Notes: generated by a model from the sequence alone, not told the origin. DNA of 64,000 bases from Bacillota bacterium (GCA_023430885.1 JAEYYH010000005.1:67797-131796); one strand, 5' to 3'. Shown: positions 43,066 through 51,504, counted from the stretch's first letter. Numbers and translations: made by a program.

Positions 43066-43074
43066 TGATATAAT
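43066..43074 (+). promoter_or_regulatory. Extended -10 promoter
   Basis: TGATATAAT, 34 bases before ATG 43109. Confidence 0.78.
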
Positions 43075-43108
43075 TAATATGGTAAAATACAAAAGTAGGA
43101 GGCTTAAG

Positions 43109-44026
43109 ATGGGATTATTTAATTTTGGTAAAAAGAAAGAACTAGAAGAAAACAAAATAGAAGAAACTGTTGTAAAACAACAACCATATAAAAACAATAA
43201 TTCAAATAGTAAAAAATATAGTTTATTATGTATTAATTTTGGTGTTAATGATTATTCTTTCACACTTACTGCTAATAATAATGGAAAAATAATTATTAAT
43301 AAAAGTATGTCGAGAGAAGAGTATGAAGATTTTAATAAGACTGATGAAATAGCTATTTTTATTGAAGAAAATCTAGATAAGATAAAAGATGCTGCTAATA
43401 AAGAAAGCAGTCTTAATCATAAAAATAATAATATGTTACAATTTGAAATAGAGGGAGAGAAATATACATTATTTAGAAATGATATTGAAGATGAAACATC
43501 AATGTTTTATGATCGCTTTGTTTTTGAAATTGCTAATATATTAGATTTGAAAAAAAGCTACGAAAATATTGAATTAGATTTTACTTTTGAGTATCCAAGT
43601 AATTGGGATAAAGTTCCAGCAGATTTAAATAAGTATTGCTTGTTATCTAATTCAACTCCGGTTTTAGTTTTTAAAGATGGTAGTCAAAATTTTGTTACTT
43701 TTGAATATATTAATTTGAGAAGTGATATAGTACCAAAAATAATTAGTAATATAAGAGACAGCGATGATTACGAAGTATTAAAAACTATAGATTATGAGGT
43801 TAAGGATTATACAGCTAACTTTTTAGTAGTAGACTATAATGATAATGATAAAATTGAACTATTCTGTTTTCTAAGTTTGAAAAATATATGTGTTATTATA
43901 ACGACAGTTATTGATGATAAATCAAATGTTGATATTAACAAAGTTGAAGATGGTAAGAAATTTAAAGAAATACTAAGTCTTATAGACTCTGTTAAGATTT
44001 TAACAAGTGAGGATATTGACAAATAA
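43109..44026 (+). CDS. Uncharacterised soluble protein between tkt and yneF
   Basis: 305 residues. A charged, low-complexity start (about 1-38, KKKELEENK, NNNSNSKK) precedes two domains: about 40-150 beta-rich (LLCINFGVNDYSFTLTANNNGKIIIN), and about 155-300 with FTFEYPSNWDKVPADLN...FVTFEYINL, which recalls the PsbP/DUF1795 fold. No signal peptide. It takes the place of yneE (sirA) in the B. subtilis order but shows no similarity I can see. TAGGAGG supports ATG 43109; ATG 43079 sits at the expected transcription start. Confidence 0.7.
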   Translation: MGLFNFGKKKELEENKIEETVVKQQPYKNNNSNSKKYSLLCINFGVNDYSFTLTANNNGKIIINKSMSREEYEDFNKTDEIAIFIEENLDKIKDAANKESSLNHKNNNMLQFEIEGEKYTLFRNDIEDETSMFYDRFVFEIANILDLKKSYENIELDFTFEYPSNWDKVPADLNKYCLLSNSTPVLVFKDGSQNFVTFEYINLRSDIVPKIISNIRDSDDYEVLKTIDYEVKDYTANFLVVDYNDNDKIELFCFLSLKNICVIITTVIDDKSNVDINKVEDGKKFKEILSLIDSVKILTSEDIDK

Positions 44027-44038
44027 TATAATATTTAC

Positions 44039-44067
44039 TTGAAAAACAAAGGATTATTTAGTAAAAT
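44039..44067 (+). promoter_or_regulatory. -35/-10 promoter of yneF
   Basis: TTGAAA, 17-base spacer, TAAAAT, 24 bases before ATG 44092. Confidence 0.7.
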
Positions 44068-44091
44068 ACTATTTAGAGAGGAATTGATAAA

Positions 44092-44313
44092 ATGGGAGCA
44101 TTTTTGATAGATGTATTACAAGTATTATGTGGCCTAATATTAGGTGCTGTTATTGGATTCTTTTTAGCTAGAAGATATATGCAAAAATATATGAAGAAGA
44201 ACCCACCAATTAATGAACAAATGATTAAAGCAATGATGACACAAATGGGAAGAACACCAAGTCAAAAGCAAGTTAATCAAATGATGAAATCTATGACAAA
44301 ATATATGGATTAA
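44092..44313 (+). CDS. yneF: YneF family (UPF0154) membrane protein
   Basis: 73 residues with one N-terminal helix (about 5-25, VLCGLILGAVIGFFLARRYM) and the family-typical cytoplasmic tail KNPPINEQMIKAMMTQMGRTPSQKQVNQMMKSM. Function is unknown, but the family is conserved in Bacilli and sits downstream of tkt in B. subtilis, as here. GAGAGGAATTGAT precedes the ATG. Confidence 0.93.
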   Translation: MGAFLIDVLQVLCGLILGAVIGFFLARRYMQKYMKKNPPINEQMIKAMMTQMGRTPSQKQVNQMMKSMTKYMD

Positions 44314-44331
44314 TAGTCCATATATTTTTTT
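44299..44331 (+). terminator. Intrinsic terminator of yneF
   Basis: 11-bp stem (44299-44309 with 44317-44327), 7-base loop containing the stop codon, T run. Confidence 0.88.
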
Positions 44332-44433
44332 GTAATAACTTGCAGTTATATAATCGTTAATATATATTCATATTGTAATCTATTGACTTTGAATTGATAT
44401 TTGAGTAGTATAAAACGTACTCGGAGGGATATT

Positions 44434-44934
44434 ATGAAGTTATTACCAGAACAAGTTACAAAATTAAAAGAGAGTTTAGAAAGATTAATTGTTACATACA
44501 ATAATTTAAAAGAATCGAAAAAAAATGATGTAAAAAACAGCAACTATACTATTGATGGTTTTACTGATTTGCCAGATCATGAATTAGCTTACGAAATTAA
44601 TGATGTAGCTAATAGAATACGTGATTTAGAACGTCTTTTAGAAACATGCATAGTTATTGATGAAGTAGCAAGTGATACTATTCAAATTGGTAGTGAATTT
44701 ACAGCAACTACTAATTTCTTTGGCGAAGACGAAACAGAAACTTATGTACTTGCTGAAAATTGTGAAAAAGTAGATGGGAAAAATATAATTTCACTTGCTT
44801 CACCATTTGGAGATTCAGTATTAGGGAAAAAGGAAAATGAAAATTTTTCTTATAAAGTAAAAGAAAATGTTTTTAATGGTGTTATTAATAAAATACACAC
44901 AAAAGCTTCAAAAGAAAAGACTATTGAAAAATAG
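44434..44934 (+). CDS. GreA/GreB-family transcription factor
   Basis: 166 residues. An N-terminal helical coiled coil (about 1-85) is followed by the FKBP-like GreA/GreB C-terminal domain (about 88-160): IQIGSEFTATTNFFGEDETETYVLAENCE, IISLASPFGDSVLGKKENE, GVINKI. Gre factors rescue backtracked RNA polymerase through the secondary channel. The coiled coil lacks the exact D-E-E tip context I would expect for GreA, so it may be a divergent Gre-like factor. ATG 44434 follows GGAGGG. TTGACT at 44383 is a possible -35 with a poor -10. Confidence 0.82.
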   Translation: MKLLPEQVTKLKESLERLIVTYNNLKESKKNDVKNSNYTIDGFTDLPDHELAYEINDVANRIRDLERLLETCIVIDEVASDTIQIGSEFTATTNFFGEDETETYVLAENCEKVDGKNIISLASPFGDSVLGKKENENFSYKVKENVFNGVINKIHTKASKEKTIEK

Positions 44935-44942
44935 TCTTTTTT
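44915..44942 (+). terminator. Intrinsic terminator of the Gre-like gene
   Basis: 10-bp stem (44915-44924 with 44931-44940), 6-base loop, T run. The stop codon TAG 44932-44934 is in the 3' arm. The loop holds the -35 of the next promoter. Confidence 0.88.
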
Positions 44943-44952
44943 CATATATAAT
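44924..44952 (+). promoter_or_regulatory. tgt promoter embedded in the preceding terminator
   Basis: TTGAAA (44924-44929), 17-base spacer, TATAAT (44947-44952). The -35 is in the loop of the Gre-gene terminator and the spacer covers its 3' arm. Confidence 0.78.
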
Positions 44953-44978
44953 GGTATGGTGAAACAGGAGGAAAACTT

Positions 44979-46097
44979 ATGAAAATAAAATATGAATTAT
45001 TACATAGCGAAAAAAATACAAATGCAAGAAGAGGAAAACTAGCAACTAATTACGGTACGTTTGATACACCTATGTTTATGCCAGTAGGAACTCTTGCTAC
45101 AGTTAAAACATTAACTCCTGAACAAGTAAAAGAAGCTGGATCGGCTGTTATATTAGCAAATACATATCATTTATGGTTAAGACCTGGAGAAGATGTTGTT
45201 GAACATGCTGGCGGGCTTCATAAGTTTATGAATTATGATGGGCCAATACTTACTGATAGTGGTGGATTTCAAGTGTTTTCTTTAGCAAAACCAAAAGACA
45301 TAAAAGAAGAAGGCGTATCTTTTAAAAGTCATATAGATGGTTCTAAACTGTTTTTAACACCCGAACTTTCTATTCAGATTCAGAATAAATTAGATAGCGA
45401 TATTGCTATGAGTTTTGATGAATGTATTCCTTATCCGGCTGATTATGAATATGCTAAAGCAAGTACTGAAAGAACGTTAAGATGGGCTAAAAGAGGAAAG
45501 GATGTATTCAATAATCCTCGCCAATCTTTATTTGGAATAGTTCAAGGTGGAGAGTATACTGATCTTAGAGAATATAGTGCCAAAGAAATAGTTAAAATGG
45601 ATTTTGATGGATATAGTATTGGTGGTACAAGTGTTGGTGAAGATAAACCAACTATGTATAAAATGATTGAAGATGGGATTAGATATTTACCAACTGATAA
45701 ACCAAGATATTTAATGGGAGTTGGAGATCCAATCGACATTATTGAAGGTGTTATTAGGGGAGTAGACATGTTCGATTGTGTTTTACCTACTAGAATTGCA
45801 AGACATGGCAATGCATTTACTAGAAATGGTAAAATAAATATCAAGAATGCAAAATATAAAGAAGATTTTTCTCCTTTAGAAGAAGATTGTGACTGCTATG
45901 CTTGCAAACATTATACAAAAGCATATATAAGACATCTTATAACATGTACAGAAGGCTTAGGTGGTACATTGTTATCAATTCACAATATTAGATTTTTAAT
46001 TAAATTAACAGAAGAATTAAGAATAGCAATCGAAAATGATAATTTACTTGAATATAAAGAAGAGTTTTTAAATAAATATAATAAAAAGGAAAACTAA
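44979..46097 (+). CDS. tgt: tRNA-guanine(34) transglycosylase
   Basis: Inserts preQ1 for G34 in GUN-anticodon tRNAs; 372 residues, full length. Conserved parts are MFMPVGTLATVKTL, LANTYHLWLRPGE, the catalytic Asp region LTDSGGFQVFSL, the second Asp in DMFDCVLPTRIARHGNAFT, and the zinc ligands CDCYACKHYTKAYIRHL plus His in SIHNIRF. AGGAGG precedes the start. queA is not adjacent. The last four bases overlap the convergent kinase-like gene. Confidence 0.96.
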   Translation: MKIKYELLHSEKNTNARRGKLATNYGTFDTPMFMPVGTLATVKTLTPEQVKEAGSAVILANTYHLWLRPGEDVVEHAGGLHKFMNYDGPILTDSGGFQVFSLAKPKDIKEEGVSFKSHIDGSKLFLTPELSIQIQNKLDSDIAMSFDECIPYPADYEYAKASTERTLRWAKRGKDVFNNPRQSLFGIVQGGEYTDLREYSAKEIVKMDFDGYSIGGTSVGEDKPTMYKMIEDGIRYLPTDKPRYLMGVGDPIDIIEGVIRGVDMFDCVLPTRIARHGNAFTRNGKINIKNAKYKEDFSPLEEDCDCYACKHYTKAYIRHLITCTEGLGGTLLSIHNIRFLIKLTEELRIAIENDNLLEYKEEFLNKYNKKEN

Positions 46098-46112
46098 AAT
46101 AGTTTTCTTTTT
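46086..46112. terminator. Bidirectional terminator shared by tgt and the convergent gene
   Basis: 10-bp stem with one G-T pair (46086-46095 with 46101-46110), loop AAAAT, T-rich on the right and A-rich on the left. Both stop codons (TAA 46095-46097 plus, TAG 46096-46094 minus) sit at the loop junction. Confidence 0.85.
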
Positions 46113-46816
46113 GTTTTGTCTACAAGTAAATCATCAACAATATATTTTCTTGTAAATATTTCCTCATTAAGAACACGAGTAAACATATTTCTAATGTTTA
46201 CATTGTCTATTCTTTCGGTATTTAATATGTAGTCTACAATATTTTCTTTTGAACTTTTAAGTAAGAAAAGCAAACTCATAATATTAAATGAAAATATATC
46301 TAAACCTTCATCGAAATTATCATATTTTCTTACATAATATTTACCATAAATATTTAATAATTCAGGATTTATGTCATTAATTTTGAAATCATCCGTATCA
46401 CAAAATACTATATTATTATCCTTCACCAAGATATTCTCACATCGAACATCTCCAACAACAATACTGTATTGTTTATGAAGAACTTCTAATACAACCTTAG
46501 CCTGTTTTAAAATCTCAATCTTTCTTCTATTTTTTAGTTCTTTTAATTCAGATAAGGTACTATAATCTTTTTTATATTCCATGGAATAACCGCTTCTACT
46601 AGGAGTAGTTACTATTTTTTGTGGAATAGTCGCAAAAAACTGGATAGGTGTATCACGGAGAAGAGATATCTTTCTCATTTTACTATCCAAATCAATTTCA
46701 CTATTAAATATTTTTATGGCTGTATGTTTATCGTACTCATAAACAGTACCTTCTTTTCCGCCACCAATTATATTTAATTCTTGTAATTCATTGTCATTAA
46801 TAAATATCTTTTCCAT
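46094..46816 (-). CDS. Protein-kinase-like protein
   Basis: 240 residues with a reduced protein-kinase fold. Glycine-rich loop IIGGGKEGTVYEY, the ATP-binding Lys in TAIKIF, catalytic loop VVGDVRCENILV (Asp and Asn kept, HR lost) and the metal Asp in VFCDTDDFKIN, where DFG reads DTD. The small C-lobe stops soon after. It has no membrane helix and no PASTA domains, so it is not a PrkC. It could phosphorylate a small molecule or protein. A GGAGGTG site precedes the ATG. Confidence 0.8.
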   Translation of the reverse strand: MEKIFINDNELQELNIIGGGKEGTVYEYDKHTAIKIFNSEIDLDSKMRKISLLRDTPIQFFATIPQKIVTTPSRSGYSMEYKKDYSTLSELKELKNRRKIEILKQAKVVLEVLHKQYSIVVGDVRCENILVKDNNIVFCDTDDFKINDINPELLNIYGKYYVRKYDNFDEGLDIFSFNIMSLLFLLKSSKENIVDYILNTERIDNVNIRNMFTRVLNEEIFTRKYIVDDLLVDKTKRKLF

Positions 46817-46843
46817 GGATGCACCTCCTTTATAACTTTGCTT

Positions 46844-46872
46844 ATTATAAAGGAATTATCTTTCTATGTCAA
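46844..46872 (-). promoter_or_regulatory. Consensus promoter of the kinase-like gene
   Basis: Minus strand: perfect TTGACA (46872-46867), 17-base spacer, perfect TATAAT (46849-46844). The -35 lies inside the 3' end of the upstream gene. Confidence 0.9.
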
Positions 46873-47238
46873 AGATTCGTCTTTATGCTTAGTTATTCCT
46901 ACCATACTACCAAGACAACTACATATAATAATAATGGTATATAAAATCAAATCTTTAAGCTCAAAATTATGATATATAATCATATTTAATATTGCTAAAA
47001 TCATACTTACTATAATTCCATATTTTATTCCTTCAAGATATCCTTTCTTATCAGATTTAATGCCTAGTAAAAAGCTTCCTACAAATATTGCTAGAACAAG
47101 AATAAATATTTTTGATATGCTAACAAGTTTAATACTAAATACATTTAAGTAGTTAAAAACTGTTATTATTAAAATGCCAATTAATATTGTACTGAAAGTA
47201 TATAATAGACTTTTGCCGATTTTTTTTAAATAGTTCAT
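46864..47238 (-). CDS. Four-helix membrane protein, TIGR04086-like
   Basis: 124 residues with about four helices. The basic turn IKSDKKGYLEGIKYGIIVSMIL followed by an N-containing helix resembles the TIGR04086/YrzE family of small Firmicutes membrane proteins of unknown function. The similarity is recognised by eye, not searched. Ribosome binding site TAGGTGAG. Confidence 0.6.
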   Translation of the reverse strand: MNYLKKIGKSLLYTFSTILIGILIITVFNYLNVFSIKLVSISKIFILVLAIFVGSFLLGIKSDKKGYLEGIKYGIIVSMILAILNMIIYHNFELKDLILYTIIIICSCLGSMVGITKHKDESLT

Positions 47239-47308
47239 ATTCTCACCTAATATAATATATTTCTTTGTATAAATTTATATTCCATGTACATAATTTAATG
47301 GTGATATT

Positions 47309-47737
47309 ATGATTATAAGTATAAAACTTTGCTTGTTATATGCTGCATTAGTAATAATATTTGATACATTGGATAAAAAGAGATTATATAACAATCTGAT
47401 TTTTCTTATACTTATGATTAGTGTTGGCAGTTTTTTTCTATTAGAAATAATTAATATTTTTGACATAACGTTTACTATTACTTTTTTAATTTTAACTAGA
47501 TATGCTATTAATAACTATTTCTATAAAGTAAAAAAGATAAAGAGAATCCAACCTATATATTCTAATATGCCAGTACCATTAATAATTTCAGGAGATATTA
47601 AGTATGAATCATTAAAACAAATTAAAAAGAATTCCTTTTGGTTAATAAATAATATGGAGAAAAATCATTTAGAACTAGAAAATGTTTTTTATGCTTTTTA
47701 TATGAATCAAGAAACTTATTTTATTAAAAAAAATTGA
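47309..47737 (+). CDS. YetF-like (DUF421) membrane protein
   Basis: 142 residues. Two or three helices (about 5-22, 28-48, 50-68) are followed by a cytoplasmic domain whose pattern PVPLIISGDIKYESLKQIKKNSFWLINNMEKNHLELENVFYAFY fits one half of the DUF421/YetF C-terminal domain. The protein is shorter than typical YetF (about 200 residues). In Bacillus these proteins affect spore or stress traits. It stops with TGA, one of only two TGA stops among the genes seen here. Confidence 0.65.
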   Translation: MIISIKLCLLYAALVIIFDTLDKKRLYNNLIFLILMISVGSFFLLEIINIFDITFTITFLILTRYAINNYFYKVKKIKRIQPIYSNMPVPLIISGDIKYESLKQIKKNSFWLINNMEKNHLELENVFYAFYMNQETYFIKKN

Positions 47738-47827
47738 AGTTTCTATATAAATGTTATATTACTTTAATAGGGTGGCATCATGAAAATTTGTTAAGCAAAC
47801 AACCCATAAATAAATAATAAAAAATAT

Positions 47828-47850
47828 GAGTATTTAGTTACTCTTTTTTT
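47828..47850 (+). terminator. Short intrinsic terminator
   Basis: 5-bp stem (47828-47832 with 47839-47843), 6-base loop, then seven T residues. The last T residues belong to the next -35 (TTGACA). Confidence 0.6.
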
Positions 47851-47877
47851 GACAATATACGCCTTTTTTGATATCAT
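47849..47877 (+). promoter_or_regulatory. Promoter of the DUF4358-MBOAT-DHHW operon
   Basis: TTGACA, 17-base spacer ending TGA, TATCAT. The -35 is fused to the terminator T run. Confidence 0.88.
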
Positions 47878-47901
47878 ATTTCTAGATAGGAGAATGACAA
47901 T

Positions 47902-48348
47902 ATGAAAAAGATTTTTTTGGGAGTTATTAGTATTAGTCTAATATTTTTATTAGCAGGATGTGGATCTTCAAAAAATATAGATTTAGATAAGGCATATGCT
48001 AATTTAGAAAATGATTATACTGGTTTTATAAAAATAGATGATGACACATTAAATGGCAATTATGGAATTGATTTAAGTGTATTTAAAGATTATTTAGTAG
48101 TCATGAGTGAAGCAGGTACTACAAGTAAGATGTACGCTATATTTGAAGTAGGTAATTCTTATGAAGATGCTGAAGATGAAGTTACATATTTTGTAGACAA
48201 GTATGTTGAGAGTTGGGATAATGGTTATTTTCCTGATGAAACAAAACTAGTTAATGAAGGTACAGTTGAAAAATACGGTAATTATATTATCTATGTTGTA
48301 AATGAAGATGCTGATAGTGTAATTTCTAAAATAAAAGGTAGTAATTAG
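47902..48348 (+). CDS. DUF4358-type lipoprotein
   Basis: 148 residues with lipobox LLAGC (Cys about 20). The domain shows YGIDLSVFKDYLVVMSEAGTTSKMYAIFEV and a late strand YGNYIIYVVNEDADSV, as in DUF4358 proteins, which commonly accompany MBOAT acyltransferase genes in Firmicutes. The MBOAT gene follows after 12 bases. Role unknown, probably accessory to polymer modification at the surface. Confidence 0.82.
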   Translation: MKKIFLGVISISLIFLLAGCGSSKNIDLDKAYANLENDYTGFIKIDDDTLNGNYGIDLSVFKDYLVVMSEAGTTSKMYAIFEVGNSYEDAEDEVTYFVDKYVESWDNGYFPDETKLVNEGTVEKYGNYIIYVVNEDADSVISKIKGSN

Positions 48349-48360
48349 GAGGAGATTGTA

Positions 48361-49770
48361 ATGGTTTTTAGTAGCATTCCATTTTTGTTCTTCTTTTTTC
48401 CTTTATTTTTAATCTTATATTACGCATCACCATACAAATATAAAAATATTATACTTTTAATATTTAGTTTAATATTCTATGCTTGGGGAGAACCAATATA
48501 TATATTGTTAATGATATTTTCTTCGTTAGTTGATTATATTAATGGGAAAAATATTGAGAAATATCAAAATGATAGAAAAAAGAAGAGATTTTTCTTAATC
48601 TTATCAATAATGATAAATCTAGGTTTACTTGGTTTTTTTAAGTATGCAGATTTTCTTATAGATATTATTAATTCTATTCTTAATGTTGATATACCACTTC
48701 TTAGGTTAGGTCTTCCAATAGGAATAAGTTTTTATACTTTTCAGACAATGAGTTATGTTATTGATGTTTATAGGGGAACAGTAAGAGCTGAACATAGTTA
48801 TTCTAATTATATGGCATATGTTTCAATGTTTCCTCAACTTATAGCAGGCCCTATCGTAAGATATGAAGATGTAGCTAAGGAACTTAAACATAGAGAAATA
48901 ACATTCTCTAAATTTTGTGAAGGTTTGCTTAGATTTATGCGAGGTTTATTTAAAAAGGTTTTAATTGCTAATAATGTCGGTTACTTATTTGCTATTATTA
49001 GCACAATGACTACTGGAGAAATGTCAGTATTATCTGCATGGCTTGGAATAATAGCTTTTACTTTCCAAATCTATTTTGATTTTAGTGGTTATAGTGATAT
49101 GGCAATTGGTATGGGTAAAATGATTGGATTTACTTATCTTGAAAACTTTGATCATCCATATATTTCTAAAAGTATAACAGAATTTTGGCGTAGATGGCAT
49201 ATGTCATTATCAACTTGGTTTAAAGATTATGTATATATCCCATTAGGCGGTTCTAAGGTATCTCGTATAATTAATATTAGAAATATCCTAATAGTATGGA
49301 TGCTTACTGGTTTATGGCATGGTGCTAGTTTAAACTTTATTTTATGGGGATTATATTATGGTATAGTCTTAATACTAGAAAAGTTTATTTTGAAAAAATA
49401 TATTGATAGACTTCCCAATAGTTTAAAACATATTTATACTCTAATATTAATCCTAATAGGATGGTTAATATTTGCGTTTGATGATATTAGTAAACTACAA
49501 AGTTTTGCTAAAATAATGTTTGGTTTTGGTAATGTACCTTTCATAAATAGTAACTTTATATATTACTTTGAAAATTACTTTATTATATTAGTAATTAGTG
49601 CATTATTTTCAATGCCAATATACTCTAAGATAAAAGAATATTTAAAGAAAATTAGATTTCCAAAAACATTATTTGTTATAGTTCTTATTACATATGTATT
49701 ATTATTTATAGTAACTATAAGTTATTTAGTAAATGATACATATAATCCATTTTTATATTTTAGATTTTGA
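48361..49770 (+). CDS. MBOAT-family O-acyltransferase (AlgI/PatA-like)
   Basis: Multi-pass membrane enzyme (469 residues) that moves acyl, usually acetyl, groups across the membrane to a surface polysaccharide. Family segments are YKNIILLIFSLIFYAWGEP, LPIGISFYTFQTMSYVIDVYRG, FPQLIAGPIVRY, FWRRWHMSLSTWFKDYVYIPLGG, and the catalytic His in GLWHGAS. Length is normal. It ends in TGA. GGAGGAGATTG precedes the start. The next gene encodes the usual extracytoplasmic partner. Confidence 0.95.
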   Translation: MVFSSIPFLFFFFPLFLILYYASPYKYKNIILLIFSLIFYAWGEPIYILLMIFSSLVDYINGKNIEKYQNDRKKKRFFLILSIMINLGLLGFFKYADFLIDIINSILNVDIPLLRLGLPIGISFYTFQTMSYVIDVYRGTVRAEHSYSNYMAYVSMFPQLIAGPIVRYEDVAKELKHREITFSKFCEGLLRFMRGLFKKVLIANNVGYLFAIISTMTTGEMSVLSAWLGIIAFTFQIYFDFSGYSDMAIGMGKMIGFTYLENFDHPYISKSITEFWRRWHMSLSTWFKDYVYIPLGGSKVSRIINIRNILIVWMLTGLWHGASLNFILWGLYYGIVLILEKFILKKYIDRLPNSLKHIYTLILILIGWLIFAFDDISKLQSFAKIMFGFGNVPFINSNFIYYFENYFIILVISALFSMPIYSKIKEYLKKIRFPKTLFVIVLITYVLLFIVTISYLVNDTYNPFLYFRF

Positions 49771-49778
49771 GGTGAGTT

Positions 49779-50900
49779 ATGAAAAAAGGTTATAATAAAA
49801 TTGTTGCATGTATATTAATATTGATGATTTTTAGCTTGCCTGTAATTTTTTTCGCCGAATCTAAAAAAGGATTTTCTGAAAATGAAAATAGGGTACTTCA
49901 AAATTTTCCGAATTTTACTTTAAAAAAATTATTTAATGGTAAGTATATAACTGAATTAGAAAATTATTTAACTGATCAGTTTCCATTTAGAGATAATTTT
50001 ATGAGTATAAAAACAGGTACTGATAAGTTACTTGGTAAAGAAGATATTAATGAGGTATATTTAGCGGATAATGATTATTTACTTGAAAAGTATAATGCTC
50101 CTGAAAACAATGATCGCTTAATAAATGTTCTTAATAAATTTAATACTACTATTAATTATGTTAATACAAATCTAATGTTAGTTCCTACTAGTATAAGTAT
50201 TAATAATGACTTGCTACCAAATAATGCTCCTACATACAGTGAAGTAGATAGTATAAATTATATTTATAATAAGATTCGTTTTGATACCATTAACGTTTAT
50301 AATACACTTCTTACACATAATGTTGATTACCAAATGTACTATCGACTAGATCATCACTGGACTAGCTATGGAGCTTATTATGCTTATGTAGAGTATGCAA
50401 GAGCCAATAATTTAAAAGCATATAGTTTGAATAGTTTTGATATCAAAGAAGTAACAAATGATTTTAATGGAACTTTATATTCTAAAACTAGTGACTATAC
50501 TAGAAAATCTGATTCAATATACACATTTTCTTTGCCTAATACTAGTTACACAGTAGATTATGTTTATAGTGATAAAGAAACAGATACACTATATGATGAT
50601 AGTTATTTAGACATGAAAGATAAATATTCTTATTTCTTAGATAATAATCATCCATTAATAGTAGTAACAAACAATAATATTAATACTGATAAAGAATTAA
50701 TAGTTATAAAAGACAGTTTTGCTAATAGTATAATTCCTTTCTTAATAAATCATTATAAGAAAATACATATTATTGATCCTAGATATTATAAAACTAGTAT
50801 TAGTAAGTATATATTAGAAAATAAAGCTATTACAGATTGTTTAATTCTTTATAACATAAATACTATAGATAGTGATCTAGGCGTTTTTGGAATAAAATAA
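49779..50900 (+). CDS. DHHW-family protein, AlgX/AlgJ-like partner
   Basis: 373 residues with one N-terminal signal-anchor helix (about 8-26) and an extracytoplasmic SGNH-like domain. The motif YRLDHHWTSYGAYYAY gives the family its name, and KDSFANSIIPFL is the likely Ser block. NRVLQNFPNF near the start and TDQFPFRDNF are also typical. It should transfer the acyl group to the polymer outside the cell, with the MBOAT protein supplying it. Confidence 0.93.
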   Translation: MKKGYNKIVACILILMIFSLPVIFFAESKKGFSENENRVLQNFPNFTLKKLFNGKYITELENYLTDQFPFRDNFMSIKTGTDKLLGKEDINEVYLADNDYLLEKYNAPENNDRLINVLNKFNTTINYVNTNLMLVPTSISINNDLLPNNAPTYSEVDSINYIYNKIRFDTINVYNTLLTHNVDYQMYYRLDHHWTSYGAYYAYVEYARANNLKAYSLNSFDIKEVTNDFNGTLYSKTSDYTRKSDSIYTFSLPNTSYTVDYVYSDKETDTLYDDSYLDMKDKYSYFLDNNHPLIVVTNNNINTDKELIVIKDSFANSIIPFLINHYKKIHIIDPRYYKTSISKYILENKAITDCLILYNINTIDSDLGVFGIK

Positions 50901-50911
50901 TATTTCGAAGT

Positions 50912-50933
50912 AAAAGAGATTTGTCTCTTTTTT
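50912..50933 (+). terminator. Intrinsic terminator of the O-acylation operon
   Basis: 8-bp stem (50912-50919 with 50924-50931), loop TTTG, T run. Confidence 0.88.
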
Positions 50934-51475
50934 GATTTTATCTTTTTACTATATTATACAGATTAATTTAAATTTGATTTAAATTGTAATTCGTCAAGTT
51001 TTTTGTGATAATCGTGTTTGATACAATCTTTAAATTGAGCATTGATATTGTCACCCCGGGGTATTATGTTTGCACACATAAGCAATAACATACTTTGTTT
51101 GATATTATATTCATGGTTTTTGTTATATATAAAACTCTTATACATGTTTCACGTTCAAAATGCAACATTATATTGTTAAAATTAACGTTGTATTTGAATG
51201 ATAGATAATGTTAAATCAATAAAATAAGAATCCAAATATTTACTTATGCAAGATGATAATCCTTCTACGTTATAGAAATCAATTATAAACAATATATTTT
51301 ATTTTTCTCTATATGTTTCTTACATTTTCAATATATTCTTTAATTTATCAGAATATTTCCTGCATAATTTGATAGGACAAACTAATTTCATATACGGCTA
51401 TTGTGATTCGCCATCAACTAAAAAATCGACTCATTTAACACAATAATATTGCATATGGATAACAGTTTTAGTATA
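50934..51475. other. Gene-poor stretch without an identifiable gene
   Basis: About 540 bases, AT-rich, with stops in all frames at short intervals apart from a doubtful 60-codon minus-strand frame (50963-51145) that lacks a ribosome binding site. The palindrome ACCCCGGGGT at 51053-51062 stands out in this base composition. I see no tRNA, transposase or repeat array; this could be decayed coding sequence. Confidence 0.5.
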
Positions 51476-51504
51476 TTGTATACTGCAAAATTATGTGATA
51501 AAAT
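51476..51504 (+). promoter_or_regulatory. Promoter of the secreted-protein island
   Basis: TTGTAT (51476-51481), 17-base spacer, TAAAAT (51499-51504) preceded by TGA. It would give a leader of about 130 bases before ATG 51642, with two tiny reading frames (ATG-TAG at 51527; MMREII at about 51583-51600). Confidence 0.65.

Noticed and set aside
47760..47810. Four-codon frame (MKIC) and GGGT/ACCC pairing before the DUF4358 operon as a riboswitch or leader peptide
   Set aside because: It lies upstream of a terminator and of the operon's own promoter, so it is not in that operon's leader; pairing is too short to call a structured RNA.
50963..51145. Minus-strand 60-codon reading frame in the gene-poor stretch
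   Set aside because: No ribosome binding site, no recognisable motif and no neighbour on that strand; it could be a remnant but cannot be supported as a gene.
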